From an uncultured Eubacteriales bacterium (GTDB lineage Bacteria; Bacillota; Clostridia; Christensenellales; UBA1242): a DNA stretch of 19,145 nucleotides. The position numbers and the translations under genes are program-made. Below, one piece after another: positions 1 through 8,311 of the stretch (position 1 is its first letter; each line of letters begins with the position of its first letter). The stretch covers positions 1 to 19,145 of the forward strand of contig CARXKP010000020.1 of the NCBI GenBank assembly GCA_949096025.1, in the 5' to 3' direction. Below the pieces are notes generated by a model that was not told the DNA's origin, ran no database searches, and saw only the letters and a list, made by a program, of their open reading frames with translations.

Positions 1-65
1 CTTTTTAAATCATATAAAGTACTAGAAGAAATGCCTATCTTTTCTGAAAAACTATTAATTGTCAT
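1..65 (-). CDS. Helix-turn-helix regulator, N-terminal fragment cut by window edge
   Basis: Only 21 codons from an ATG at 65 are inside the window, and the frame is still open at base 1. The residues read MTINSFSEKIGISSSTLYDL, which matches the start of an XRE-like helix-turn-helix: SEKIGIS as the first helix and turn, SSTLYDL as the recognition helix. An in-frame TAA lies 21 nt upstream of the ATG, so the N-terminus is near here; a TTG five codons upstream is an alternative start. The ribosome site is weak (GAAAG, 9 nt before the ATG). It lies downstream of the helicase gene in the same direction, with a hairpin between them. The call rests on a short motif. A competing open frame on the plus strand (1-165, 54 codons) has no recognisable content. 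Confidence 0.45.
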   Translation of the reverse strand, partial: MTINSFSEKIGISSSTLYDLK

Positions 66-134
66 ATTATTATCTTTCAAAAGTTCTTATAACGTATCGA
101 CAAAATATAACATAATTATAATTCCTTTTTTAAT

Positions 135-159
135 AAATCCTGCTGTTTTAGCAGGATTT
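135..159. terminator. GC-containing hairpin after the helicase gene
   Basis: A perfect 10-bp inverted repeat (AAATCCTGCT / AGCAGGATTT) with a 5-nt loop begins a few bases past the helicase stop codon. On the minus strand the 3' arm ends in TTTATT, a weak U-tract. On the plus strand it runs into TTTATTAGTTTTC. It probably terminates the helicase transcript and may work in both directions. Confidence 0.6.
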
Positions 160-161
160 TA

Positions 162-3100
162 TTAGTTTTCTTCTGAACTCTTTTCAAATTGGCGTTTATT
201 TGCATTGGCCATTTTTACTATTTTTGAAATAACTTTGTTTTTATTAAGCCACCAATCTCTACTCCAAACTCTTAATATCTTCCAGCCTCGAGAAGCAAGG
301 AATTTGTTACGATAAACATCTCTTTCTAGAATCGAACTACTACTGTTATAAGCTGTATGATCACATTCAATTCCAAGAAGATATTTATCAATAGTTTTAT
401 CATAGATGGCAAGGGAAATTTTATAGTTTGAATTTCCAAGGTTTGTTTCAACCTCATATCCAAGTTTAACAAGTTCTGCTTTAATATCATTTTCAAACTG
501 GTTAAGTTTAACTTCATCTTCACTAGTCTTCATAGTTGGCTTATAAGCATCCAAAATATATTGTACTTCGTTTTCTTTTTTATCTGAAACTGCCCTAACA
601 TATTTTAGATAATTTTTAAATATCTTCGGTCCAAGGTTTTTAGTTCCCTCAACAAGCAATTCTTCTGGTTCGATAGAAGTTACAACATAAATCTTTTCTT
701 TTGCACGAGTAATAGCAACATTCAAACGGTTCTCACCGCCCTCAACTGAAAGAGGTCCAAAGTGAGCAACTACCTTTCCATATTCGTTTTGAGCATAACC
801 AATACTAAAGATAATAATATCACGCTCATCACCCTGTACATTTTCAAGATTCTTAATAAAGAGTGAAATATCTTCGCCATTTTCTTTACGGTTACGTTCT
901 TTTAGATAGGCATCTCTAAATGCAGGGTCATTTTGACATTCCTCGTCAATAGCATCTTCAATAGCCATTTCCTGTTCTGTATTAAAGGTGATAATGCCTA
1001 TTGAAGATTTATTTTTCTTGCCCTTAAGAAGTTTTTTAAGAAGTGCAACTATTGCATTAGCCTCTTCTTGGTTCTTTCTATTTATCCACTTTCCGTCAAC
1101 CTTTATTCTTTCTATCGGTTTACTCTTTGAATTTTTAGTTATATTTGGAGCAATTTGAAGTTTACCGTCATAGAAAGCATAATTTGAAAAGTTGATAAGT
1201 TCTTCATTCTTACTTCTATAATGATATGTAAGATTTGTGCTATTATATCTAGAAGTAGCAAGATCAAGCAGGCTTTCAACTTCAAGTGCAGCAATAGTAG
1301 CAAGGTCAAGTTCTTCATCACTATCATTCCCCATATATCTTTTCATAAAGGTTGCTGTTGGGCGAAGTTGTTTTGAGTCACCTGCTACAACGATATTTTT
1401 TCCTCTATAGATTGTTGGCAATGTATTTTCGATAAACACCTGACTTGCTTCATCAAATAAAATAAGGTCAAACATATTCTTATTTAAAGGGAATATCATT
1501 GACACACTTTCTGGGGATAAGAGCCAGCAAGGGAACAACTTTAAGAGAAATTCGCTGTAAAGTTCCATCATACTTCTAATTGGCATAAGACCTTGCTGTT
1601 TAGTAATTTGATAAAGATAGTTTTTGCTTTCCTTGCTCTTATTGTAATATTCAAGATATTCACCTTTGAATTTGTTTTGGCAGATTGAAACATCTATATT
1701 CTTTTTATCTTCTTGAAGAGAGATAATTCTATTTCTGATATTTTCAAAATCAATAATTTTTGAAAGTTTTTCTTGATTCTTCTCTTCATAAGTAATTGTC
1801 TCGTGATAAACTCGAGTTTCTAGAAGTTTATCAAGTACTTCCAAGAATTGTTTTTCATTTTGAGAATTAACATAAGCAAAATTGAGGATATCACGCTCAT
1901 CATTTGAAAGTCCTCTAAGTGAAACATTGACATCACGAATTTCAACATAATCATCAAGTGCAGAAAGAAGTAATTTTAGGTAACTTGTATTTCCATTTGA
2001 GATATTATCAACTGTCATTAAGTAACCTTTCTTATCAAGCACTTTTTCAAGAAGTGAATAATCACTAACATAGTTCTTTATCGCCTCTATTGTACTTACA
2101 AGATGCTCCTCAATAGCTTTTTCAACTTTATTTAATCTTGATTTTACAAATGGATACGCAGGAAGGAAGAATTTAGAAAATTTTAATCTCTTATGAAGTT
2201 GTGGAAAATCGAGTTTTGAAAGCATTTTCACAAGAGGCTTAAGTTTATCATCATCAACTTCGTTTTCTAGAGAATAAACCATAACAAGTCTTGAATGGCT
2301 ATATCTTCCACTATCGAATGGAACAATATTCTTCTTAATAAGTTCGCTTAAATATGCTTTAAGTTGATTTATAATATGAATTTCCACATCAGACTTTATA
2401 TGGTCAATAAGCGGATTTGTTCTCTTTAAAACTATGTATCTATAGTAAAGTTTACCCTTATTCTTTTCTCGTATAACACGGAGCAGTTCATAAAGTCTTT
2501 TATAATCAAGGCTCATTATAAACTTATTTTTAAGCATTTCTTGATATAGACGATAATCAGAAGTATTTTTACCGATATTAGCTGAATTTGAATACATTTG
2601 TTGAAGATTTAGACCAAATGGTGTTTTTGAGAAAAGTACATCTGAAATTGTTTTTAATTGTTCTACTTCCTCTCCAAGAGCCTTTTCTATTGCCTTATAT
2701 TCTTCATCATAAGACGTATCTTTAAAAGTTTCTACAATTTCCCTATGCATTTTATTGCATCTATCATAGAAATCAGTTTTATTCTTTTCAGCATCAGTAA
2801 TAAACATACATTTGCTATTTAATGATTTAAGACGATTAAATACAACATCAAGTGCTGCTTTTTTCTGTGATACAACAAGAATTTTCTTATTCTTACATAG
2901 TGCATCAGAAATTATATTTACAATAGTTTGAGATTTTCCTGTTCCAGGAGGTCCATATATAACCATATTGCCCGATTGTTGCAGTTGTGCTATAGCGTTC
3001 TCTTGAGCATAATCTAGGTCATCTATAGAATAAGTCCTTGTATCAGTCTTTTTGTTCTTTTTAAAAGTTTTTCCTTCAAGGAGTTCATCAATAGCATCAG

Positions 3101-3986
3101 TTGTAAGTCTTTTCCTTTCGAGAAGTGTATAATCGTTGTAAATTGAATTTGCAAGAGGAAATCTTCCAATAACACAAGAATTAACAACCTTCATCTTGTC
3201 GTGTTTTGAGGTTTCAGCCTCAACAATCTTATCAAAAGGGATAAGTCCATTATCAAAGTTTTCATCAAGTGCTATTTTAAAACCAAACTTCGCAAGATAA
3301 TCAATCACATTTTGAACATTTTTAAGTTTGCTATCGAGTAAACTTTCAAATTCCATTATTAGGTTTTCACAGTTTAGTCGATGTTCTTTTGCATAAGCAA
3401 GAAGCAGTACTTTGTTAAGTTGAATTGACTCATCGTGCTTAGCTTCTATTGAAACTGTCATTTCATCTTCAACATTAATAATTACAGGGAACAAAAGCAA
3501 AGGTCCTTTTATTAAAAGATCTTTATTTACCTTTCCCGTAACAAATGGATAACCGATAAAAAGTTCATATCTTCCAGTTTCTTTTGAAAACTCTTCAACT
3601 TCTCTCTTTAGTCCCCGAAGAGCGGTAACTTGAGAAGCAATAGTCTTTTTTATTTCTTCCTTTTTAAGACGCTCTCGTCTTAAATTTTCATTTCTCTTTT
3701 CTTCAGTAGAAAGTTTATCAATATCAGCATAGCGTGCTTTAACTTTCCCCTCAAGGTTAAAATTCTCAAAAACTCTATCTTTGATATTTTTGTTTATAAG
3801 TTCATAACTAGAACGTTTACCATTCCATAAAAAAGAATAGAATTCATCAAATTCTTCTTTATCCTTACCTAAAACCAATCCTATATCATAAGCATATTTT
3901 TTTGATAGGGTTTTTGAATATAAACTTCTATTCTTTCCACTAATTTCAATAAGTCTTTCTTTGTAATATTTGTAAATAGATTTCAT
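162..3986 (-). CDS. SF1 helicase (DUF4011/AAA_11-AAA_12 type) with C-terminal Vsr/MTES_1575-like nuclease domain
   Basis: A 1274-residue protein in four parts. An N-terminal region (about 1-330) has a charged coiled stretch near 85-125. A Walker A motif GPPGTGKS follows at 345-352 (K351). A long, probably helical insertion precedes Walker B, LILFDEASQ, with D845 and E846. The C-terminal RecA half has LTYHYRS near 922, NVQGDERD near 1065 and the SF1 motif VI NRLNVAITRAK (R1094). Residues about 1160-1260 resemble the small endonuclease domain often fused to such helicases: GIECD with E1207, then RGWKILRVWSRDWW. The Asp expected in the IDLAV strand is Ser1191, so nuclease activity is uncertain. 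Multi-domain helicase-nucleases of this kind are common in phage-defence islands; here the role is inferred, and no other defence genes are visible. The ATG follows GAGG with 6-nt spacing, and the gene has its own promoter and terminator. Confidence 0.85.
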   Translation of the reverse strand: MKSIYKYYKERLIEISGKNRSLYSKTLSKKYAYDIGLVLGKDKEEFDEFYSFLWNGKRSSYELINKNIKDRVFENFNLEGKVKARYADIDKLSTEEKRNENLRRERLKKEEIKKTIASQVTALRGLKREVEEFSKETGRYELFIGYPFVTGKVNKDLLIKGPLLLFPVIINVEDEMTVSIEAKHDESIQLNKVLLLAYAKEHRLNCENLIMEFESLLDSKLKNVQNVIDYLAKFGFKIALDENFDNGLIPFDKIVEAETSKHDKMKVVNSCVIGRFPLANSIYNDYTLLERKRLTTDAIDELLEGKTFKKNKKTDTRTYSIDDLDYAQENAIAQLQQSGNMVIYGPPGTGKSQTIVNIISDALCKNKKILVVSQKKAALDVVFNRLKSLNSKCMFITDAEKNKTDFYDRCNKMHREIVETFKDTSYDEEYKAIEKALGEEVEQLKTISDVLFSKTPFGLNLQQMYSNSANIGKNTSDYRLYQEMLKNKFIMSLDYKRLYELLRVIREKNKGKLYYRYIVLKRTNPLIDHIKSDVEIHIINQLKAYLSELIKKNIVPFDSGRYSHSRLVMVYSLENEVDDDKLKPLVKMLSKLDFPQLHKRLKFSKFFLPAYPFVKSRLNKVEKAIEEHLVSTIEAIKNYVSDYSLLEKVLDKKGYLMTVDNISNGNTSYLKLLLSALDDYVEIRDVNVSLRGLSNDERDILNFAYVNSQNEKQFLEVLDKLLETRVYHETITYEEKNQEKLSKIIDFENIRNRIISLQEDKKNIDVSICQNKFKGEYLEYYNKSKESKNYLYQITKQQGLMPIRSMMELYSEFLLKLFPCWLLSPESVSMIFPLNKNMFDLILFDEASQVFIENTLPTIYRGKNIVVAGDSKQLRPTATFMKRYMGNDSDEELDLATIAALEVESLLDLATSRYNSTNLTYHYRSKNEELINFSNYAFYDGKLQIAPNITKNSKSKPIERIKVDGKWINRKNQEEANAIVALLKKLLKGKKNKSSIGIITFNTEQEMAIEDAIDEECQNDPAFRDAYLKERNRKENGEDISLFIKNLENVQGDERDIIIFSIGYAQNEYGKVVAHFGPLSVEGGENRLNVAITRAKEKIYVVTSIEPEELLVEGTKNLGPKIFKNYLKYVRAVSDKKENEVQYILDAYKPTMKTSEDEVKLNQFENDIKAELVKLGYEVETNLGNSNYKISLAIYDKTIDKYLLGIECDHTAYNSSSSILERDVYRNKFLASRGWKILRVWSRDWWLNKNKVISKIVKMANANKRQFEKSSEEN

Positions 3987-4004
3987 TGTATCCTCGCAAT
4001 GATA

Positions 4005-4033
4005 AGTGTATCAAATTTAGACAAGATTTGCAA
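4005..4033 (-). promoter_or_regulatory. Promoter of the helicase gene
   Basis: On the minus strand, TTGCAA (4033-4028), a 17-nt spacer and TACACT (4010-4005) form a sigma-A-type promoter, with an extended TG one base before the -10. Transcription would start near 3998, just ahead of the GAGG ribosome site and the ATG at 3986. It lies downstream of the phosphatase terminator, so the helicase is probably its own transcription unit. Confidence 0.55.
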
Positions 4034-4042
4034 GATAAAAGC

Positions 4043-4072
4043 ATAAAAAAACTAAATATATTTATATTTAGT
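4043..4072 (-). terminator. Terminator of the phosphatase/DUF3592 unit
   Basis: A perfect 10-bp inverted repeat (ACTAAATATA at 4051-4060, TATATTTAGT at 4063-4072) has a 2-nt gap, so the real loop takes in a few more bases. A run of T follows on the minus strand. It is all A/T except one G-C pair, so it is a modest terminator. It lies about 20 nt past the phosphatase stop codon. Confidence 0.6.
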
Positions 4073-4090
4073 TTCGTTAACAAAAATAAC

Positions 4091-4639
4091 TCACTTGCTT
4101 TTACTTTTTTCATCAATCATCATTAGTTTTGCATTTCCAAGTGAAAAATCTGAATAATCATTATCGCTTGGCTTGCCTGCAAAATAGAAATGTGTAAGTC
4201 GTGCAGTTCCACTATGTGAAACTATTAAAATATTTTTACCTTTCTGCTTAGGCAAAATTTCGTTATAAAAGTTTGCTACTCTATCAAACATTTGAGGTAT
4301 AGACTCCATTTTAAAAGGAATTTCATCATTTGCATTCCATCTTCTAAATTTGCAAATACTTGCAGGCTTACTGGTTATTTCACCATAATCCCGCTCTTTT
4401 AGCCGATCATCATAAATTACCTGCAAGCCATCGTGAAATTTTAAAATTTCTTCCAAGGTTTGTTTTGCTCTAAGCAGTGGAGAACAATAACAAATATCAA
4501 ACTTAACAGTTTTTAACTCTTCTGCCCTTTTTCTTGCTTGACTAATCCCCCTATCATTCAAAGAAACTTCACTCCAGCCAGAGAGTAAGTTTCCATTTGC
4601 ATTATCATAAGTTTCTCCGTGTCTTACAAAATAAATCAT
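4091..4639 (-). CDS. Histidine phosphatase family protein (phosphoglycerate-mutase-like)
   Basis: A 182-residue single-domain histidine phosphatase. The N-terminal VRHGET motif supplies the phospho-accepting His7 and Arg6. Arg57 (SPLLRAKQT) and Glu82 (LKERDYGE) occupy the usual phosphate-binding and acid positions. The second catalytic His142 lies in IVSHSGT. The short length fits the cobC/gpmB-like branch rather than the ~230-250-residue glycolytic mutases, so it is probably a general phosphatase; the substrate cannot be told from sequence. The ATG has an AGAGG site upstream. It follows the DUF3592 gene by 30 nt and probably shares its transcript, with a hairpin terminator after the stop. 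Confidence 0.88.
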   Translation of the reverse strand: MIYFVRHGETYDNANGNLLSGWSEVSLNDRGISQARKRAEELKTVKFDICYCSPLLRAKQTLEEILKFHDGLQVIYDDRLKERDYGEITSKPASICKFRRWNANDEIPFKMESIPQMFDRVANFYNEILPKQKGKNILIVSHSGTARLTHFYFAGKPSDNDYSDFSLGNAKLMMIDEKSKSK

Positions 4640-4669
4640 ATTTAACCTCTTACTAAATTTCGTACAAAA

Positions 4670-5101
4670 TTAAATTTTCTTTTTAATTATCTCATATATC
4701 ATATAACCGCTACATCCTAAAAATATTATTCCCATAACAAGCAATATCACGCCTGCGGTGTAGTTTTCTTTTTCAGATTTAATTATATTTGGATTATCCT
4801 TTAGATAAGATATTGTAATTACCTCACCTTTAAACATAAAATTGCTTTGCCAGTTCAATTTTACGTCAGAATAAATTACCCCTTCAACCTCATAGGAAAC
4901 ATAAATAACCCTTTCGTCTTCGCCAGTTACTGAATTATATACTTTATCAATTCTTGTTATTGTTGCTGACACTTTTTCATATTTATCTTTTTCTTTTATA
5001 TTTTTTGCTATCATATACATTCCGCCAGTAATCAGACAAAACGTAACTAGCAAAAATAAAACAGAAATAAAAATTTTACTTTTATTATTTTTCATAAGCA
5101 T
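4670..5101 (-). CDS. DUF3592-like small membrane protein
   Basis: A protein of about 143 residues with two hydrophobic segments: residues ~9-32 (IFISVLFLLVTFCLITGGMYMIA) and ~115-136 near the C-terminus. Between them is a beta-rich extracytoplasmic stretch ending in an ISYLKDNPN motif. The pattern (TM, ATITRID, VSYEVEG, YLKDNPN, TM) is that of DUF3592, a family of unknown function. The first ATG (5101) directly abuts a TATAAT box and has no ribosome site. The third codon is also ATG (5095) and coincides with the predicted transcription start, so the real protein may begin at MKNNKSK from a leaderless mRNA. It lies 30 nt upstream of the histidine phosphatase. No functional link is evident. Confidence 0.75.
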   Translation of the reverse strand: MLMKNNKSKIFISVLFLLVTFCLITGGMYMIAKNIKEKDKYEKVSATITRIDKVYNSVTGEDERVIYVSYEVEGVIYSDVKLNWQSNFMFKGEVITISYLKDNPNIIKSEKENYTAGVILLVMGIIFLGCSGYMIYEIIKKKI

Positions 5102-5130
5102 ATTATATCATATAGAAAATAAAATACAAA
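5102..5130 (-). promoter_or_regulatory. Promoter abutting the DUF3592 start
   Basis: On the minus strand, TTTGTA (5130-5125), a 17-nt spacer and a perfect TATAAT (5107-5102) lie directly against the ATG at 5101. The predicted +1, seven bases after the last -10 base, falls on the A of the in-frame ATG at 5095. Confidence 0.5.
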
Positions 5131-5131
5131 C

Positions 5132-5161
5132 AAAAAATCGCCCTACAATTTGGACGATTTT
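5132..5161 (-). terminator. Terminator of the aspS-gatCAB operon
   Basis: On the minus strand, AAAATCGTCC and GGGCGATTTT form a 10-bp stem with one G-U pair and an 8-nt loop, followed by a T-run. It begins 9 nt after the gatB stop codon. It closes the operon and separates it from the DUF3592 promoter, which overlaps its far end. Confidence 0.85.
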
Positions 5162-5169
5162 CATATTAT

Positions 5170-6597
5170 TTAATTATCAAAAACTGATTTAATTAGTTCT
5201 TTTACCTTTCCAGCGTTTGCCTTTCCACCGGTATTTTTCATTACATACCCTACAATAAAACCTTCTACTCTTGCAGGTTCTACTTTATAATCACTCGCAA
5301 CTTTCTCGTTTTCACCTTTGAGTTTTTTAAGCAGTTCTATAATCTGTTCGTCACTAATAGTAACAAGCAAATTCATCTCTTTTGCTAGTTTCAAAGGTTC
5401 TTCTCCGCTTTCTATAGTTTTTTCCATAAGTTTAATACCAACTGTCTTATTAATTAATTTATCTTCAACCATTTTAATGATATCAGTAAGTGCCTTTTCG
5501 CTTATAGGGAATAATATATCTTCCTGCTCTTTAATAAGTTTTAATAGGTCAACCATAATCCAGTTGCTTATCTTCTTAGGTAGGTTTAATAGAGAAACGC
5601 ACTTTTCAAAATAGTCAGAAATATATTTTGATGAAGTGAGTATCTGAGCATCATATAGAGGAAGTCCATACTCCTCTTGATACACTTCTCTTCTTTTGGC
5701 TGGAAGCATAACCATTTCATCTTTAACCCTTTCTATATCCTCATCACTTATGTTTAATGCTAGGATGTCAGGGTCTGGAAAATAACGATAATCTTGTGCC
5801 TGCTCTTTAGTTCTCATAGAGGTACTTTTTCCTTTATCATCGTTCCATTTTCTTGTTTCTTGAATTACAACTCCGCCACCAGAAAGAACTTCTGCCTGCC
5901 TTTTTGCCTCATATTCTATTGCCCTTTGAACACTTTTAAAGGAGTTAAGGTTTTTCATTTCAGTTCTTATTCCAAGTTCACTTGTTCCCTTCTTCTTTAA
6001 AGAAAGGTTAACATCACATCTCATTCCGCCTTCTTCCATATAGCAGTTCGCTATATTTTCAAATACAAGGTTCTCACGGACTTTTTTCAAAAATTCAACC
6101 ACTTCTTCAGCAGATGAAAAATCAGGTTCTGTAACCATTTCTATAAGTGGAGTACCACCTCTGTTATAGTCTACAAGAGTTCCAACAGCCTTACTAATAT
6201 GAGTAAGTTTTCCAGCATCTTCCTCAAGATGAATTCTATTTAGTCTTATTGTTTTTCCGCTGTCAAGTTCAACTTTGCCACCTACGCAAAGAGGATAAAC
6301 AAGTTGACTTATCTGATAGGCTTTACTAAGGTCTGGATAAAAATAGTTTTTGCGTTCAAAAACTGAATATCTAGATATATCACAGCCAAATGAAAGTCCT
6401 GCTTTTATTGCAAGTTCAACTGCTCGTTTGTTTAAAATTGGAAGTGCACCCGGCATACCTGTACATACTGGGCAGGTGTTTGTGTTTGGCTGAGCCCCAA
6501 ATTCATTTTTACAACTGCAAAAAACTTTAGTTTTTGTTTTGAGTTCTGCGTGAATTTCAAGACCAATAACTATATCATAACCATCTATATAACTCAT
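5170..6597 (-). CDS. gatB: Asp-tRNA(Asn)/Glu-tRNA(Gln) amidotransferase subunit B
   Basis: A 475-residue subunit of the GatCAB transamidase. It binds the mischarged tRNA and activates the Asp or Glu side chain with ATP before ammonia transfer. The N-terminal catalytic cradle starts IVIGLEIHAEL. The zinc-site cysteines are C27, C29, C42 and C45 (CSC...CPVC), with signature stretches LEEDAGKL, VDYNRGGTPLIE, MRCDVNLS and DYRYFPDPD. The C-terminal third is the YqeY-like tRNA-binding tail ending GGKANAGKVKELIK. Length is normal. The start codon overlaps the gatA stop by 4 nt (ATGA), with AGGAGG inside the gatA end, so translation is coupled. Because the operon contains aspS and its leader senses Asn, the main substrate is probably Asp-tRNA(Asn). 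Use for Gln-tRNA(Gln) is also possible. Confidence 0.97.
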   Translation of the reverse strand: MSYIDGYDIVIGLEIHAELKTKTKVFCSCKNEFGAQPNTNTCPVCTGMPGALPILNKRAVELAIKAGLSFGCDISRYSVFERKNYFYPDLSKAYQISQLVYPLCVGGKVELDSGKTIRLNRIHLEEDAGKLTHISKAVGTLVDYNRGGTPLIEMVTEPDFSSAEEVVEFLKKVRENLVFENIANCYMEEGGMRCDVNLSLKKKGTSELGIRTEMKNLNSFKSVQRAIEYEAKRQAEVLSGGGVVIQETRKWNDDKGKSTSMRTKEQAQDYRYFPDPDILALNISDEDIERVKDEMVMLPAKRREVYQEEYGLPLYDAQILTSSKYISDYFEKCVSLLNLPKKISNWIMVDLLKLIKEQEDILFPISEKALTDIIKMVEDKLINKTVGIKLMEKTIESGEEPLKLAKEMNLLVTISDEQIIELLKKLKGENEKVASDYKVEPARVEGFIVGYVMKNTGGKANAGKVKELIKSVFDN

Positions 6598-8036
6598 AAC
6601 AATTTTCCTCCTAAAGTTTCTTGAAATTTTTTGCCTACTTCAAATAAAACTTCTTCCCCTCTTTCATCCGCCATAAATTGCATACCAAGAGGAAGTCCAT
6701 TTTCTCCCTTAGCATAAGGAATTGAAATCGCTGGAATACCTGCAATATTTGCTGGAACAGTAAAAAGGTCTTCCATATACATTGAGATAGGGTCATCAAG
6801 TTTTTCTCCTATCTTGAAGGCAGTTCCTATAGTCGTTGGCATAATAAGAGCATCACAACTCTCAAAAGCCTTTTTAAATTCTCGTCTTAAAAGTCTTTGT
6901 ACCTTTTTTGCCTTATTATAATAAGCATCAAAATATCCACTCGACAAAACGAAGTTGCCAAGAACAATTCTTCTTTGAACCTCTCTTCCAAAGCCTTCAC
7001 TTCGACTCTGAACATAGACACTTTCAAGGTCTTTTGTTCCTTCTGCCCGTCTTGTATATTTTACACCATCAAATCTAGCAAGGTTTGATGTTGCCTCGGC
7101 TGGTGCAATAATGTAATAGCAGGCAAGTGAACTTGTAATATGAGGAATATCAACTTCAACAATATCAAAGGTATCTTTTAATTTTTCTACTGCGAGTTTG
7201 TATTTTCGATAGCCTTCTTTAGCACCTTCGATTTCACTTAATTTTTCAATAATTTGCTTGCAAATGCCAAGAGTTAACCTTTTATCTTTTGGCTTATAAT
7301 CCTCTTTCATAGTTCCACTAATGGTAGTTCCATCGTGAATATCTCTTCCTTCAATAACACTAAGCACAAGTTCACAATCATCAATGGTTTTAGTTATAGG
7401 ACAAGCCTGGTCAAGAGAACTTGCAAAAGCAACAATGCCATATCTTGATACTCTACCATAAGTAGATTTTATTCCAACAACACCATTAAATGAGGCAGGT
7501 TGTCTAATAGAACCACCTGTATCTGTTCCAATAGCACAAGGAACTAGTCCTGCAGCAACTGCAACTGCACTTCCGCCACTACTTCCACCTGCTACACAAT
7601 CAAAGTCGATTGCATTATGACAGGAACCATAGCAAGTGTTTTCGCAACTGCCACCCATAGCAAATTCGTCCATATTAGTTCTTCCAATTATGACAGCACC
7701 CTCTTTTAACAATTTTTCAACAACCGTTGAAGAGTAAGGAGCAACAAAATCTTGCATAAACTTACTAGCACAGCCCATTTTCTTTCCATTATAAAGGATG
7801 TTATCTTTAATTGCAATAGGAACGCCCGCTAGAACTCCAACCTTTTCTCCTCTCTTTATCTTTTCATCAATTTCCTCAGCACAATAAATAGCATCATTAA
7901 AAACTTCAATAACTGCTTTTAAATCTTTCTTTTCTTCGCAACGTTTAACAAAATACTCAACGACTTCTTTTGATGTATATTTTTGTGATTTAATACCGTC
8001 ACATAACTCAATTAAACTTAACTTTTCAAATTCCAT
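6594..8036 (-). CDS. gatA: Asp-tRNA(Asn)/Glu-tRNA(Gln) amidotransferase subunit A
   Basis: The 480-residue glutaminase subunit frees ammonia from glutamine and channels it to GatB. The amidase-signature triad is intact: Lys77 (IAIKDN), Ser152 in the GGSSGGS loop and the nucleophile Ser176 in TDTGGSIRQP. This spacing matches characterised GatA proteins. The C-terminal PANIAGIPAISIPY and GLPLGMQFM segments are typical. The start ATG shares one base with the gatC stop (TAATG) and has only a weak site upstream, so translation is probably coupled to gatC. Order gatC-gatA-gatB is standard. Confidence 0.97.
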   Translation of the reverse strand: MEFEKLSLIELCDGIKSQKYTSKEVVEYFVKRCEEKKDLKAVIEVFNDAIYCAEEIDEKIKRGEKVGVLAGVPIAIKDNILYNGKKMGCASKFMQDFVAPYSSTVVEKLLKEGAVIIGRTNMDEFAMGGSCENTCYGSCHNAIDFDCVAGGSSGGSAVAVAAGLVPCAIGTDTGGSIRQPASFNGVVGIKSTYGRVSRYGIVAFASSLDQACPITKTIDDCELVLSVIEGRDIHDGTTISGTMKEDYKPKDKRLTLGICKQIIEKLSEIEGAKEGYRKYKLAVEKLKDTFDIVEVDIPHITSSLACYYIIAPAEATSNLARFDGVKYTRRAEGTKDLESVYVQSRSEGFGREVQRRIVLGNFVLSSGYFDAYYNKAKKVQRLLRREFKKAFESCDALIMPTTIGTAFKIGEKLDDPISMYMEDLFTVPANIAGIPAISIPYAKGENGLPLGMQFMADERGEEVLFEVGKKFQETLGGKLL

Positions 8037-8302
8037 TATTCAACCACCATCGGTGTTACATAACAACCGTCCTTTTGTTTTGGAGCGTTTCTAAGTACAT
8101 CTGTATCACTTTTTACAGGCTCATCTTCTCTAAGCTGTGAAAGTGGTATAGGCTGGTCTTTATCAAGGTCATCACTTAAATCAAGTTTTGTTATTTCATC
8201 TACAAAAGATAGTATCCTCTCAAATTCCTTTTCAAATTTTTCTCTTCCCTCTTCAGGAAACTTTAATTTACTTAAATATTCTAAATGTTCAAGTTTTGCC
8301 AT
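8036..8302 (-). CDS. gatC: Asp-tRNA(Asn)/Glu-tRNA(Gln) amidotransferase subunit C
   Basis: An 88-residue stabilising subunit that wraps around the GatA-GatB interface. It has the family pattern: an N-terminal helix (LEHLEYLSKLKFPEEG), FEKEFERILSFVDEITKLDLS, then an extended tail with LREDEP and a second acidic stretch. An AGGAGG site sits 5 nt before the ATG and overlaps the aspS stop codon (TTAGGAGG), so the two genes are tightly linked. Confidence 0.93.
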   Translation of the reverse strand: MAKLEHLEYLSKLKFPEEGREKFEKEFERILSFVDEITKLDLSDDLDKDQPIPLSQLREDEPVKSDTDVLRNAPKQKDGCYVTPMVVE

Positions 8303-8311
8303 TTTATCCTC

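Noticed and set aside
1..165. Plus-strand open frame of 54 codons ending in the hairpin
   Set aside because: No recognisable content and it overlaps a terminator stem; the minus-strand HTH reading is better supported.
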